Shown here one piece after another: positions 9,023-18,119 of a stretch of 64,000 nucleotides of DNA. Within the stretch, counting starts at the first letter, position 1. The number at the start of each line of letters is the position of its first letter. The position numbers and the translations under genes were made by a program. Origin of the DNA: [Pasteurella] mairii. Its GTDB lineage: Bacteria; Pseudomonadota; Gammaproteobacteria; Enterobacterales; Pasteurellaceae. The notes beneath the pieces were generated by a model. The model saw nothing but the letters and a program-made list of their open reading frames with translations, searched no databases and was not told the origin of the DNA. The stretch covers positions 496,001 to 560,000 of the forward strand of contig UGSS01000002.1 of the NCBI GenBank assembly GCA_900454475.1, written 5' to 3'.

Positions 9023-10471
9023 ATGGTAGATTTCACATTATTACGTACCCAAGCCTACATTAATGGCGCGTTTATTTCGGCAAAAAATGACCGCACTTTT
9101 GCGGTATTTAATCCGGCAAACCAGCAAGTCATTGCGCAAGTTGCCAGTTGTGGCGCGGAAGAAACTCAAGCTGCCATTCAGGCGGCGAAAGTGGCGCAGC
9201 AAGATTGGAAAGCCTTGACAGCAAAAGCGCGGTCAAAAATTTTGCAAAACTGGTTTGCTTTGATCATGCAACATCAAGAAGAATTGGCGTATTTATTAAG
9301 TTTAGAACAAGGAAAACCGTTAGCCGAGGCTCGCGGCGAAATTGCTTATGGCGCCAGTTTTATTGAGTGGTTTGCAGAAGAAGCCAAGCGTGCTTATGGC
9401 GAGATTATTCCGCAAGATCGTGATGGGCTCCGATTATTGGCGGTGAAACAGCCAATTGGCGTAGTCGCGGCGATTACGCCTTGGAATTTCCCAAATGCAA
9501 TGATTACGCGCAAAGCCGCTCCCGCATTGGCGGTAGGTTGTAGCATTGTCATTAAACCCGCGCCGGAAACTCCATTATCCGCATTAGCATTAGCCGAATT
9601 GGCGCATCAAGCCGGCATTCCGCAAGGTGTGTTTAATGTACTACCAACAGATCAGGCGCAAGAAGTGGGGGCGGTGTTGACTTCGCATCCGGATGTGCGC
9701 GCCTTGACGTTTACCGGCTCGACGAAGGTGGGAAGATTGCTGATGGCACAATGTGCGGGCAGCGTGAAAAAAGTGAGCTTGGAATTAGGTGGTAATGCGC
9801 CATCATTGGTGTTTGATGATGCGGATTTAGAGAAAGCGGTTGATGGTGTGATTGCTTCCAAATTCAGAAATTCCGGTCAAACGTGCATTTGTACCAATCG
9901 AATTTATGTGCAACGCGGTATTTATCGCGCTTTTGCTGATCGATTGGCGCAAAAAGTGCGGTCATTTTCTGTGGGCGATTTTACTTTGCCGGAAAGCAAT
10001 ATCGGTCCGTTGATCACGGAAAATGCAGTATTGAAAATTGAGCAACATATTGCGGATTCGGTTAGTCGCGGTGCGGTGGTGACGCAAGGCGGAAAACGTC
10101 ATGCTCTAGGCGGTACTTTTTTTGAACCAACGGTATTAGAAAATGTAACACAAGATATGTTGGTTTGTCATGAAGAAACCTTTGCGCCACTGGCGCCATT
10201 AATTCCGTTTGATCATGAAGCCGAGGCTATCGCTATGGCAAATGATAGCGAGTTTGGTTTGGCGGCGTATTTATATACGGAAAATCATCAACGTATTTGG
10301 CGGGTGAGCGAAGCGTTGGAAGCGGGAATTGTGGGCATTAACGAGGGCTTAGTTTCCTCCGAAGTGGCGCCCTTTGGCGGCGTAAAACAATCAGGGTTGG
10401 GACGCGAGGGCGGACGTCAGGGCTTGGATGAATTCCTTGAAATTAAATATCTGTGTATGAATGTAGCGTAA
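9023..10471 (+). CDS. gabD: NAD(P)-dependent succinate-semialdehyde dehydrogenase
   Basis: An aldehyde dehydrogenase of 482 residues, the same length I recall for E. coli GabD. It would oxidise succinate semialdehyde to succinate. Catalytic residues are in place: N156 in P-W-N-F-P, E254 in L-E-L-G-G-N-A-P, and the nucleophile C288 in G-Q-T-C. The cofactor-site F-T-G-S-T-K-V-G lies near 230. No gabT transaminase or permease is adjacent, so the physiological aldehyde is uncertain; other short semialdehydes are possible. The methyltransferase-like gene begins 4 bases after its stop, so the two are probably one message. Confidence 0.85.
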   Translation: MVDFTLLRTQAYINGAFISAKNDRTFAVFNPANQQVIAQVASCGAEETQAAIQAAKVAQQDWKALTAKARSKILQNWFALIMQHQEELAYLLSLEQGKPLAEARGEIAYGASFIEWFAEEAKRAYGEIIPQDRDGLRLLAVKQPIGVVAAITPWNFPNAMITRKAAPALAVGCSIVIKPAPETPLSALALAELAHQAGIPQGVFNVLPTDQAQEVGAVLTSHPDVRALTFTGSTKVGRLLMAQCAGSVKKVSLELGGNAPSLVFDDADLEKAVDGVIASKFRNSGQTCICTNRIYVQRGIYRAFADRLAQKVRSFSVGDFTLPESNIGPLITENAVLKIEQHIADSVSRGAVVTQGGKRHALGGTFFEPTVLENVTQDMLVCHEETFAPLAPLIPFDHEAEAIAMANDSEFGLAAYLYTENHQRIWRVSEALEAGIVGINEGLVSSEVAPFGGVKQSGLGREGGRQGLDEFLEIKYLCMNVA

Positions 10472-10474
10472 AAG

Positions 10475-10948
10475 ATGAACTCGCAGAAATCTGATTTGCC
10501 TACGGTAAAAAAACAGCAAAAAATTCCACCGCCCTTGCTATTTTTAGCTGGGGTGGTGGCGTTGAAACAGATGCCAATATGGGGCGCATTTCAACTTCAT
10601 TGGCTTTGGGTTATTCCTCCATTGCTACTGGCGGGGATATTGGCATTGGGCAGTTTATGGCGGTTTTGGCAAGCACGTACCACAGTCAGCCCGATGACGC
10701 CGGAGAAAACAAGCTCGCTGGTCACCGATGGTGTTTATGCTTGGAGTCGCAATCCGATGTATTTAAGTTTATTGTTGGTGCTATTGGCTTATTTTCTTTG
10801 GTTGGGAAACGGGCTGGGAATTGTGGTTTTGGCAACGTTTGTTTTGGCGTTGACACATTGGCAAATTAAGGCGGAAGAAAGCGCGTTGCTTGCCTTATTC
10901 GGTGAGGAATATGCGCAATATTGTAACCGTGTGTGGCGTTGGATATAG
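10475..10948 (+). CDS. Isoprenylcysteine carboxyl methyltransferase/PEMT-like membrane protein
   Basis: The 157-residue protein has about four membrane segments and the C-terminal block of the phospholipid/isoprenylcysteine methyltransferase superfamily: G-x-Y-x-x-x-R-N-P-M-Y (near 86-96), then a pair of helices, then E-E-x-x-L-x-x-x-F-G-E-E-Y (near 133-146). That block binds SAM in characterised members. The bacterial substrate is unknown. It starts 4 bases after gabD and ends 2 bases before the end of the convergent priC. The superfamily call is good, the reaction is not known. Confidence 0.75.
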   Translation: MNSQKSDLPTVKKQQKIPPPLLFLAGVVALKQMPIWGAFQLHWLWVIPPLLLAGILALGSLWRFWQARTTVSPMTPEKTSSLVTDGVYAWSRNPMYLSLLLVLLAYFLWLGNGLGIVVLATFVLALTHWQIKAEESALLALFGEEYAQYCNRVWRWI

Positions 10949-10950
10949 TC

Positions 10951-11553
10951 TTATTCTTCCGTTGTGGTGGATAAATATTCTTCTAATAAATCAATGGCTT
11001 CTTGACAGCGATCTCGTCGTTGTTGGGTGATTTGAGTTTTTTTTGACCAATATTGTTTTTCTTGATCTGAACGAGCTTGATAAAATGCCAGTTGGTTATT
11101 TTCTATTATTTCATTTAACTGCAATAAGAATTCATAATATTTGGCTAAACGCTCTCTTGGCGGTAATTGATAGAGGGCATTTTGCATTTGTTGGCGTTCA
11201 GATGCACGGCGTTTTTGAGAGTTTTGTGAGGAGGTAGTTTGGAGTGTGAAATCCGTATCTTGGCGTTGTAGGGCATCAATAAGCGCATGACATTGCGCCA
11301 ATAATTTTTGGCTGTAAAAATCGGTTTGGGGTTGTGTGTTGTCGGATAATTTTGCCAATTGAGCTAGAGTTTGTTCAATTTCTCTGAGGTAATCTTTCAG
11401 TTGCGCAAAATCGTCACGGAATAAAGTGCGGTCAAATTTAGCCAAGATTTGTTGATCCCGCTGATTTTGATAGGGGGAAAAAAGACCTTGCACCTTTTGG
11501 CTCAGTTGTTGATGTAGGCTTGAGGTTGACATAAGTTTGGTCCAAATATTCAT
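10951..11553 (-). CDS. priC: Primosomal replication protein PriC
   Basis: PriC helps reload the DnaB helicase at stalled replication forks. The 200-residue protein is almost entirely helical, rich in Gln and Arg, with the family-like ends: an N-terminal L-x-x-x-L-x-x-L region and a C-terminal block L-P-P-R-E-R-L-A-K-Y-Y-E-F-L followed by R-R-D-R-C-Q-E-A-I. The first Met gives M-N-I-W-T-K-L-M; the second Met at residue 8 (11532) is an equally possible start. PriC is poorly conserved, so the call depends on the C-terminal pattern. Confidence 0.75.
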   Translation of the reverse strand: MNIWTKLMSTSSLHQQLSQKVQGLFSPYQNQRDQQILAKFDRTLFRDDFAQLKDYLREIEQTLAQLAKLSDNTQPQTDFYSQKLLAQCHALIDALQRQDTDFTLQTTSSQNSQKRRASERQQMQNALYQLPPRERLAKYYEFLLQLNEIIENNQLAFYQARSDQEKQYWSKKTQITQQRRDRCQEAIDLLEEYLSTTTEE

Positions 11554-11586
11554 TGGAAAGGGACGCTTGCGGCGTCCCTGTGTTTT

Positions 11587-12945
11587 TTAAAGATACATTG
11601 CAGCGAGCCAACCGAACACTAATAACGGAATATTATAGTGAATAAAGGTTGGCACCACGGAATCCCAAATATGATCATGTTTACCATCCATATTTAAACC
11701 GGATGTCGGTCCTAATGTGGAGTCAGACGCTGGGGAACCCGCATCACCTAACGCTGCCGCAACTCCAACAATAGATACTGTAGCAAGTGGCGAAAAACCA
11801 ACGCTTAAACAAAGTGGCACATAAATAGAGGTGATGATTGGTACGGTTGAAAAAGACGAACCAATTCCCATGGTAATAAATAATCCAACCAACAACATCA
11901 AGAACGCGGCAAGCCCTTTATTGTCTGCGCCTAAACCTTGGCTAAAGGTTTCCACTAATTGCGTTACACCGCCGGTACTGTTGATCACGTTAGCAAAGCC
12001 GGACGCGGCAATCATCACGAAACCGATCATCGCCATCAAACGTAACCCTTGTTGGAAAATATCGTTACTTTCTTTTAACTTGAAAATTCCACAAGCGGCA
12101 AAGATGACTAATCCTGCGAGACCGCCGATAATAGTTGAGCTGGTGAATAATTGTAGCGCGAAAGTAATAATAATCGCGGCGATACTGGCGATAGCATGGA
12201 AAGGTTTGATTTTAGCAATGTGTGCTTCGATCTCAGCAGTGGTTAACTCTGTGTGGCTGGTGGCATATTCTCTTGGTTTACGATAGGTAATAAAAATTGC
12301 AGTTAATAACCCCAAAACCATGCCGATAACTGGAATTGCCATAGCTAAAGAGACTTCGCCGACACTGGTTTGTAGACCAAGGCTGGCGCCAACTTGGTTG
12401 ATATTTTTCACCAATACGCTTTCAATAAAGATTTTACCGAAGCCGACCGGCAACAGCATATAGGTGGCGGTCAACCCGAAGGTCAAGACACAAGCCACTG
12501 CGCGACGGTCTAATTTTAGTTTGTTGAAAATCGCAAGTAGCGGCGGAATAACGATAGGAATAAAGGCGATATGTACCGGTAATAAGTTTTGCGAGGAAAT
12601 GGCAAATAATACCAAAATCACGAGAATAAAATATTTAAATCCTGCCATAGAACGCCCACTTGGTGCGCTTCCTAAACGTTTAATCACTTTGTATGCGAGT
12701 AAATCCGTAATACCCGATTTAGAAATAGCAATAGCAAAGGCACCCAAAATAGCGTAGTTCATCGCTACTTCTGCGCCACCGCCCAGACCTCCGGTAAAAG
12801 TTTCGATCGTTTTGCTCATTCCAAGTCCGCCAGTTAAGCCCGCCGTCAACGCAGAAATTACCAAGGCGATAACCACGTTAATGCGTAATAAACTTAATGC
12901 GAGCAAGACAATAATGGAAATCACAACAGGGTTGGTTAGTAACAT
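11587..12945 (-). CDS. Na+/H+ antiporter-family (YuiF-like) permease
   Basis: A 452-residue inner-membrane protein with about 11-12 membrane segments. It resembles the YuiF branch of the NhaC/ArsB-like ion transporter superfamily, with symmetrical blocks such as G-G-x-G-G-G-A-E near 52 and [19 protein letters not shown] near 400. Relatives are annotated as sodium/proton antiporters or amino-acid (for instance histidine) carriers, so the substrate is open. It has the same orientation as the glycerate genes that follow on the minus strand but is separated from them by a terminator. Confidence 0.75.
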   Translation of the reverse strand: MLLTNPVVISIIVLLALSLLRINVVIALVISALTAGLTGGLGMSKTIETFTGGLGGGAEVAMNYAILGAFAIAISKSGITDLLAYKVIKRLGSAPSGRSMAGFKYFILVILVLFAISSQNLLPVHIAFIPIVIPPLLAIFNKLKLDRRAVACVLTFGLTATYMLLPVGFGKIFIESVLVKNINQVGASLGLQTSVGEVSLAMAIPVIGMVLGLLTAIFITYRKPREYATSHTELTTAEIEAHIAKIKPFHAIASIAAIIITFALQLFTSSTIIGGLAGLVIFAACGIFKLKESNDIFQQGLRLMAMIGFVMIAASGFANVINSTGGVTQLVETFSQGLGADNKGLAAFLMLLVGLFITMGIGSSFSTVPIITSIYVPLCLSVGFSPLATVSIVGVAAALGDAGSPASDSTLGPTSGLNMDGKHDHIWDSVVPTFIHYNIPLLVFGWLAAMYL

Positions 12946-13084
12946 TGTGTATTGTCCTTATAGATTGTTATAAAAATGAAAACGAATACTGGCTAAATGC
13001 GCTTACAACTGTATGATTTAGCCAGTATTGCCTGATTTAATTTACCCAAAATAAATTTTTTGTCTAGAAAATTCTTAAGAAAAG

Positions 13085-13123
13085 ACCGCACTTTTTTAAG
13101 TAGAATTAAAGTGCGGTTGTTTT
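13085..13123 (-). terminator. Inverted uptake-sequence pair after glycerate kinase
   Basis: ACCGCACTTT (13085-13094) and AAAGTGCGGT (13108-13117) form an inverted uptake-sequence stem directly downstream of the minus-strand glycerate kinase stop. T and A runs on both sides allow it to work in either direction. Confidence 0.75.
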
Positions 13124-14272
13124 TTATGCATTTTTGTTCAATTGGGCAAGTTGATATAATCTCGCTACGTTTTGTGCGCTGGAGATGAGGTTTTCTCGTC
13201 CGTTTTTCAAGGTGCTTTCAAGGCTATCTAGCTGGCGAATAATTGGAAAAACCGCATCAATTCCTTTATCGTAAACCACTTCATAATCTTCACGTAGGCA
13301 ACCGACAATGGCAATCACTGGTTTATTTGCCGCTTTAGCGACTAATGCTACCCCAACAGGCGTTTTGCCTTGAGCGGTTTGTCCGTCCATTCTTCCTTCG
13401 CCGGTAATGACCAAATCGGCATCTTGGATTTTATGGCTTAATTGCACCGTATCAAGTACGATATCGACACCGGATTTTAACCGCACTTTAGGCAATAATA
13501 ATACACCGCCACCCATTCCGCCAGCGGCACCAGTACCGGCTTGGTCACGAATGTTTAAGCCTAATAGTACTTTTACTTGCTGTGCAAAATGCGCTAAGGC
13601 TTGATCCAGTTGTTTGATCATTTCGGCATTGGCGCCTTTTTGTGGTCCAAAGATTGCGGATGCACCATTGTCACCACAAAGCGGGTTGGTGACATCACAA
13701 GCCACTTCAATTTCTACTTGTTGTAGCCGAGGATCGAGTGCGGAAAGATCAATTTGTTGAATATTGGCTAGGTTCTTTCCACCAAAGCCAATTTCTTGCC
13801 CTCGATGATCAAGACAGCGAATGCCTAAGGCTTGCAACATTCCAACACCACCATCATTGGTTGCACTTCCGCCGATACCTAAAATGATTTTATTTACCCC
13901 AAAATCTAGTGTGGCACGGATCAGCTCCCCAGTGCCAAAACTGGTCGTTAAAAGAGGATTGCGCTGATTTAATGGAACCAAATGTAAACCGGAGGCAGCT
14001 GCCATTTCGATAATGGCAGTTTGTTTATCGCCGGAGAGTCCCCATGTTGCCATTACTTTATTTCCAAGTGGTGTGGTGACTTCCGTTTGCATAAGTTTTC
14101 CTTGAGTTGCATCCACTAGAGATTGTACAGTACCTTCTCCGCCATCAGCCATCGGTACTTTTACGTATTCGGCGTGTGGAAAAATCCGTTTAAATCCAGT
14201 CTCAATTGCTTCCGCCACTTCTAACGCAGTGAGGCTTTCTTTAAAAGAATCCGGGGCAATAATGATTTTCAT
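13124..14272 (-). CDS. glxK: Glycerate kinase (GarK/GlxK family)
   Basis: This kinase phosphorylates glycerate and so feeds it into lower glycolysis. The 382 residues fit the family. Visible blocks are the start M-K-I-I-I-A-P-D-S-F-K-E-S-L, M-A-D-G-G-E-G-T near 43, G-I-G-G-S-A-T-N-D-G-G-x-G-M near 132-145 and G-E-G-R-M-D-x-Q-T near 290. It lies 12 bases after the stop of the GntP-type permease in the same orientation, which suggests that the pair imports and phosphorylates glycerate. Whether the product is 2- or 3-phosphoglycerate cannot be decided here. Confidence 0.93.
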   Translation of the reverse strand: MKIIIAPDSFKESLTALEVAEAIETGFKRIFPHAEYVKVPMADGGEGTVQSLVDATQGKLMQTEVTTPLGNKVMATWGLSGDKQTAIIEMAAASGLHLVPLNQRNPLLTTSFGTGELIRATLDFGVNKIILGIGGSATNDGGVGMLQALGIRCLDHRGQEIGFGGKNLANIQQIDLSALDPRLQQVEIEVACDVTNPLCGDNGASAIFGPQKGANAEMIKQLDQALAHFAQQVKVLLGLNIRDQAGTGAAGGMGGGVLLLPKVRLKSGVDIVLDTVQLSHKIQDADLVITGEGRMDGQTAQGKTPVGVALVAKAANKPVIAIVGCLREDYEVVYDKGIDAVFPIIRQLDSLESTLKNGRENLISSAQNVARLYQLAQLNKNA

Positions 14273-14284
14273 TCTGTCTCCTTG

Positions 14285-15661
14285 TTATAACAGCAGCAAA
14301 GAAAGTACATAAACCGTTAAGATTCCAACGAGCCCCATAATAAATGTCAAGGTCGTTTGAGTACGATAGCCTTGTTGTGGAGTCATTTTGGTAAAATTCG
14401 TGACAACCCAGTAATAACTATCATTTGCATGAGATACACACATTGAACCTGCAGCAATTGCCATAACGGTAAGCGCTGCGGCAATTTCAGATGTTAAACC
14501 GATCGCGTTCATTAGAGAGTCCGACGCACTAAACATTCCCATAATAGAGGCGGTAGTAATGATGGCAACAGTTGAGCTTCCTTGTGCGGTTTTTAAAATT
14601 GCTGAAATTAGGAATGGGAAGAAAATACCGGCGGTACTGATCACATGTGCATTTTGTTTAATGTATTCGACAAAACCGGCTTCCGTAATGACTTTACCTA
14701 ATACGCCGCCGGCAGCGGTAATAAACAAAATTGGACCGACGAGTTTCAAGGTATCATTGGTTAACACATCAAATTCACTTAATTTTTTTGTATTCGCCAA
14801 AAGGAAGATAGAAAAGATTATCCCAATTGCTAAAGCAATGATCGGATTACCTAAGAAATTCATCACATTACCAAGCACACCTTGTAATCCGATGATTTTA
14901 CTGATAGAACCTAATGCCATAAGGACAATGGGTACAAAAATTGGTGCAAGGCTAAGTGCGCCATTTGGTAGCGTTCCGTATTTTTTGAGCAGCGCCTCAT
15001 AACTTTGATTAATGATGGTATCTGCTTCTTCATCCGATATAGTCACTTGTTTACCAATATATTTGGCGAATAAATAGCTGGCGAACAAGACCGGAATTGA
15101 AACGACAACCCCCATGCCGATCACTAACAAAAGATTGTGGCTAAGACCAACTGCACCGGCGGCGGCAATTGGACCTGGTGTTGGTGGGATAAATACATGA
15201 GAGGCGTATAACCCAGCACTTAATGCTACCGCCATGCCGACTGGATTGGCAGCAATTTTTTTACGGATAGCTTCTCGAATTGGATTGAGTACCACAAATC
15301 CGCTATCGCAGAACACTGGAATACCCACGACCCACCCCATAATTAGCATCGCTAATTCAGGACGTTTTTGCCCAACGAGTTTTACTACCATATCTGCTAA
15401 TTTGAGTGCCGCACCTGTTTTTTCCAATACGGTACCAATAATGGCGCCGAAAATAATGACAAGGCCGATACTTTTAAAGGTTCCGCTAAATCCATTCCCA
15501 ATAATCGTTGGAATTTTATTTAGCTCAATGCCGGCTAAAAAAGCAAGAGCCAAGGATATTGTCATTAAGGCAAGAAATGGATGAACTTTTAGTTTGGCAA
15601 TCATCCAGATCATTACTATAATAGCGACAATAAAACTGATAATCAGTGCAATACCTGTCAT
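14285..15661 (-). CDS. GntP-family permease, probable glycerate/gluconate transporter
   Basis: A 458-residue inner-membrane permease of the gluconate transporter (GntP) family, with about 12-14 membrane segments. The family blocks include A-A-G-S-M-C-V-S-H-A-N-D-S-Y-Y-W near 405-420 and P-P-T-P-G-P-I-A-A-A near 160. The start chosen is ATG at 15661, because GGAGG lies 5 bases upstream of it; an upstream in-frame ATG at 15697 has no such site. It is the first gene of a two-gene unit with glycerate kinase, which makes glycerate the likeliest substrate, although gluconate cannot be excluded. Confidence 0.88.
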   Translation of the reverse strand: MTGIALIISFIVAIIVMIWMIAKLKVHPFLALMTISLALAFLAGIELNKIPTIIGNGFSGTFKSIGLVIIFGAIIGTVLEKTGAALKLADMVVKLVGQKRPELAMLIMGWVVGIPVFCDSGFVVLNPIREAIRKKIAANPVGMAVALSAGLYASHVFIPPTPGPIAAAGAVGLSHNLLLVIGMGVVVSIPVLFASYLFAKYIGKQVTISDEEADTIINQSYEALLKKYGTLPNGALSLAPIFVPIVLMALGSISKIIGLQGVLGNVMNFLGNPIIALAIGIIFSIFLLANTKKLSEFDVLTNDTLKLVGPILFITAAGGVLGKVITEAGFVEYIKQNAHVISTAGIFFPFLISAILKTAQGSSTVAIITTASIMGMFSASDSLMNAIGLTSEIAAALTVMAIAAGSMCVSHANDSYYWVVTNFTKMTPQQGYRTQTTLTFIMGLVGILTVYVLSLLLL

Positions 15662-15746
15662 GATAACCTCCGTATCATTGAGCCATAAAGAAACCACCCT
15701 ATTTCTATAATTTACTTAATTTAAACAGAAAAAACTGTGAACTTAG

Positions 15747-15775
15747 TTGCATTTTTTGTTTTTCGTTATTAGAAT
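15747..15775 (+). promoter_or_regulatory. Probable rpsO promoter
   Basis: TTGCAT (15747-15752) and TAGAAT (15770-15775) are separated by 17 bases and lie about 75 bases upstream of the rpsO start. This gives a leader of roughly 70 nt, long enough for the autoregulatory structure that S15 messages usually carry, but I did not fold it. Confidence 0.55.
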
Positions 15776-15851
15776 TAGCACTCCTTGTCGTCGCTGAGTT
15801 AGAGATCGGCGAACGATGTATTATCAACCGCTCGTTTATGAGGATTTAATT

Positions 15852-16121
15852 ATGTCTCTAAGTACAGAAAAAAAAGCAGCTATCGTTGCTGAATTTGGTC
15901 GTGATGAGAAAGATACTGGTTCTTCAGAAGTGCAAATTGCGTTATTAACTGCGCAAATCAACCACTTACAAGCACACTTCTCCGTTCACAAAAAAGACCA
16001 CCACGGTCGTCGCGGTTTATTACGTATGGTTTCTCGTCGTCGTAAACTTTTAGATTACTTAAAACGCACTAATCTTGAGCTTTATAATACCACTATCGCT
16101 CGTTTAGGTTTACGTCGCTAA
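15852..16121 (+). CDS. rpsO: 30S ribosomal protein S15
   Basis: S15 binds the central domain of 16S rRNA early in 30S assembly. The protein is exactly 89 residues when started at ATG 15852, giving the usual [12 protein letters not shown] beginning; upstream in-frame codons are leader. Conserved blocks are [12 protein letters not shown]-x-x-I-N-x-L near 21-38 and [21 protein letters not shown] near 50-70. A terminator follows, so pnp is not directly attached here. Confidence 0.98.
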   Translation: MSLSTEKKAAIVAEFGRDEKDTGSSEVQIALLTAQINHLQAHFSVHKKDHHGRRGLLRMVSRRRKLLDYLKRTNLELYNTTIARLGLRR

Positions 16122-16141
16122 TTCAAAGTAATAGCCAATTA

Positions 16142-16169
16142 CGCCCTCTTGATGAGGGCGTTTTTTTTT
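16142..16169 (+). terminator. Terminator after rpsO
   Basis: CGCCCTC (16142-16148) pairs with GAGGGCG (16154-16160) across TTGAT and is followed by nine T residues. Confidence 0.9.
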
Positions 16170-16273
16170 CGCTAAATAAATGTAAATGTTATCTTTTTGT
16201 TAAAAATATTTTGTTTTTGCTTCATTTTTGGGCATAATCGGATTGAACACTCATCACACAATAGGAGAACGCT

Positions 16274-18037
16274 ATGTATAAAAAAGCAAAAAAATATTTT
16301 TTAATTAGTAGTATTGCCGCCGCGCTGACGCTTCCGGTCTCCCTTGATTTGTTGGCAAATACGCAGCCGACGTCAACTCAATTGGCAGCGCAGCGGTATG
16401 ACAGCAGCAAGGATATTTTTCATCCGGTATTTGGCAAGCAGGGAATGGTTGCTTCCGAGCAAGAGCTAGCGACACAAGTCGGGGTTGAGATTTTGCAGCA
16501 AGGCGGTAATGCGGTTGATGCGGCAGTAGCGGTTGGTTTTGCGTTAGCGGTGGTGTTACCGAATGCGGGAAATATTGGCGGTGGTGGCTTTATGGTGTTG
16601 CATGATGGGAAAAGCGGAGAGAGCTTTTCCGTTGATTTTCGCGAAATGGCACCGAGCAAAGCTAGTCGAGATATGTATTTAGACGAACAAGGCAATGTGG
16701 TGGATGGTAAATCTCTTTATACGCATTTTGCTGTGGGCGTACCGGGAACCGTAGCGGGAATGGAATATGCTTTGAAAAAATGGGGAACGTTGCCCTTAGA
16801 GAAAGTGATAGCGCCGGCGATTAAATTGGCAGAAGAAGGTTTTATCGTGAGCAATACTTTGGCTGCCACTTTGCAAGAAGAAACAGAAACCTTGGGTAAA
16901 TGGGAAAGCAGTAAAAAAATCTTCTTTAAAAATGACCGCCCTTTAGTGGCTGGGGAACGTTTAGTGCAAGCCGATTTAGCGAATTCGTTGCGCCAAATTG
17001 CGCAGCAAGGAGCGAAAGCCTTTTATGAGGGCGAAATTGCTCAAAAAATTGTCGCTGAGATGGAAAAACATAATGGATTGATTACGTTAGAGGATATGAA
17101 AGGTTATCAATCCGTGGAGCGTAAACCGATTGTTGGCGAATATCGCGGTTATAAAATTGTCACTATGCCGCCTCCAAGTTCCGGCGGGATCCATTTGGTA
17201 CAAATTTTGAATATGTTGGAGAACTATTCTTTGGCGGATTCTGGTTCTAATAGTGCCGAAACGATTCATTATTTAGCCGAAACCATGAAGTTGGCATATG
17301 CCGATCGTTCGGAATATTTGGGCGATCCGGATTTTGTGAAAATTCCGGTAACGGGGCTAACTTCCAAAGATTATGCGAAAGAATTAATTAAAGCTATCGA
17401 CCCGGATAAAGCGCGACCCGCGGCAGAGATTAAACCGGGAAAACCTCAACCTTATGAAAGTGATCAAACTACACATTATTCCGTGATGGATAAAGCGGGC
17501 AATGCAGTTGCGGTAACCTATACTTTAAATTTGAATTTTGGTAGCGGTATTGTGGCGGAGGGCACGGGGATTTTGCTGAATAATGAAATGGACGATTTTT
17601 CAGCAAAACCGGGTGTGGCAAATGCCTTTGGGTTAATTGGCGGTGATGCAAATGCGGTGGAAGGGAAAAAACGTCCGCTTTCTTCAATGACACCGACGTT
17701 GGTGTTAAAAAATGATAAGCCTTGGTTGGTCACCGGTAGTCCGGGCGGCGCACGGATCATTACTACCGTATTGCAAAGTATTTTAAATACGATCGATCAT
17801 GGAATGAATCCGGCGGAAGCGATTGTGACGCCGCGTGTTCATCACCAATGGTTGCCGGATGAATTGCGTGTTGAAGAAGGCTTAAGTCCGGATACGTTGA
17901 AATTATTGGTGGAAAGAGGGCATAAAATCAGCGAAAAAGCGCCGATGGGACGTATCCAAATTATCCAAGCTTTGGATGATGGATTCTATGGTTATTCCGA
18001 TCCGCGTAATCCGGATGGTAAAACCCAAGGGTTTTAA
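16274..18037 (+). CDS. ggt: Gamma-glutamyltransferase (periplasmic)
   Basis: GGT cleaves the gamma-glutamyl bond of glutathione and transfers or hydrolyses the glutamyl group. The 587-residue precursor starts with a signal peptide (K-rich start, hydrophobic core at about 9-22, likely cleavage near residue 29). It should cut itself into large and small subunits before T399 in D-Q-T-T-H-Y-S-V, where the freed threonine is the nucleophile. Other blocks are G-G-N-A-V-D-A-A-V-A (near 78), G-G-G-G-F near 102 and R-P-L-S-S-M-T-P-T near 460. With gshF and gloA in the window it points to active glutathione metabolism. It ends in an inverted uptake-sequence terminator. Confidence 0.95.
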   Translation: MYKKAKKYFLISSIAAALTLPVSLDLLANTQPTSTQLAAQRYDSSKDIFHPVFGKQGMVASEQELATQVGVEILQQGGNAVDAAVAVGFALAVVLPNAGNIGGGGFMVLHDGKSGESFSVDFREMAPSKASRDMYLDEQGNVVDGKSLYTHFAVGVPGTVAGMEYALKKWGTLPLEKVIAPAIKLAEEGFIVSNTLAATLQEETETLGKWESSKKIFFKNDRPLVAGERLVQADLANSLRQIAQQGAKAFYEGEIAQKIVAEMEKHNGLITLEDMKGYQSVERKPIVGEYRGYKIVTMPPPSSGGIHLVQILNMLENYSLADSGSNSAETIHYLAETMKLAYADRSEYLGDPDFVKIPVTGLTSKDYAKELIKAIDPDKARPAAEIKPGKPQPYESDQTTHYSVMDKAGNAVAVTYTLNLNFGSGIVAEGTGILLNNEMDDFSAKPGVANAFGLIGGDANAVEGKKRPLSSMTPTLVLKNDKPWLVTGSPGGARIITTVLQSILNTIDHGMNPAEAIVTPRVHHQWLPDELRVEEGLSPDTLKLLVERGHKISEKAPMGRIQIIQALDDGFYGYSDPRNPDGKTQGF

Positions 18038-18050
18038 TTGATTTATCAAT

Positions 18051-18091
18051 AAAAAGTGCGGTCAAAAAACATAAAATTTTGACCGCACTTT
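18051..18091. terminator. Inverted uptake-sequence pair between ggt and lysC
   Basis: AAAAAGTGCGGTCAAAA at 18051-18067 pairs with TTTTGACCGCACTTT at 18077-18091. The genes converge here, so the stem can terminate both. Confidence 0.8.
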
Positions 18092-18119
18092 CTGTTTAAA
18101 GCAAAAGTATTATCGGCTT

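Noticed and set aside
11831-12286. 151-codon plus-strand frame opposite the antiporter-like gene
   Set aside because: It is a shadow of the membrane protein on the minus strand and has no ribosome site or recognisable content.
18038-18050. TTGATTTATCAA as an FNR box
   Set aside because: The spacer is two bases instead of four and the site lies behind ggt at a convergent gene end.
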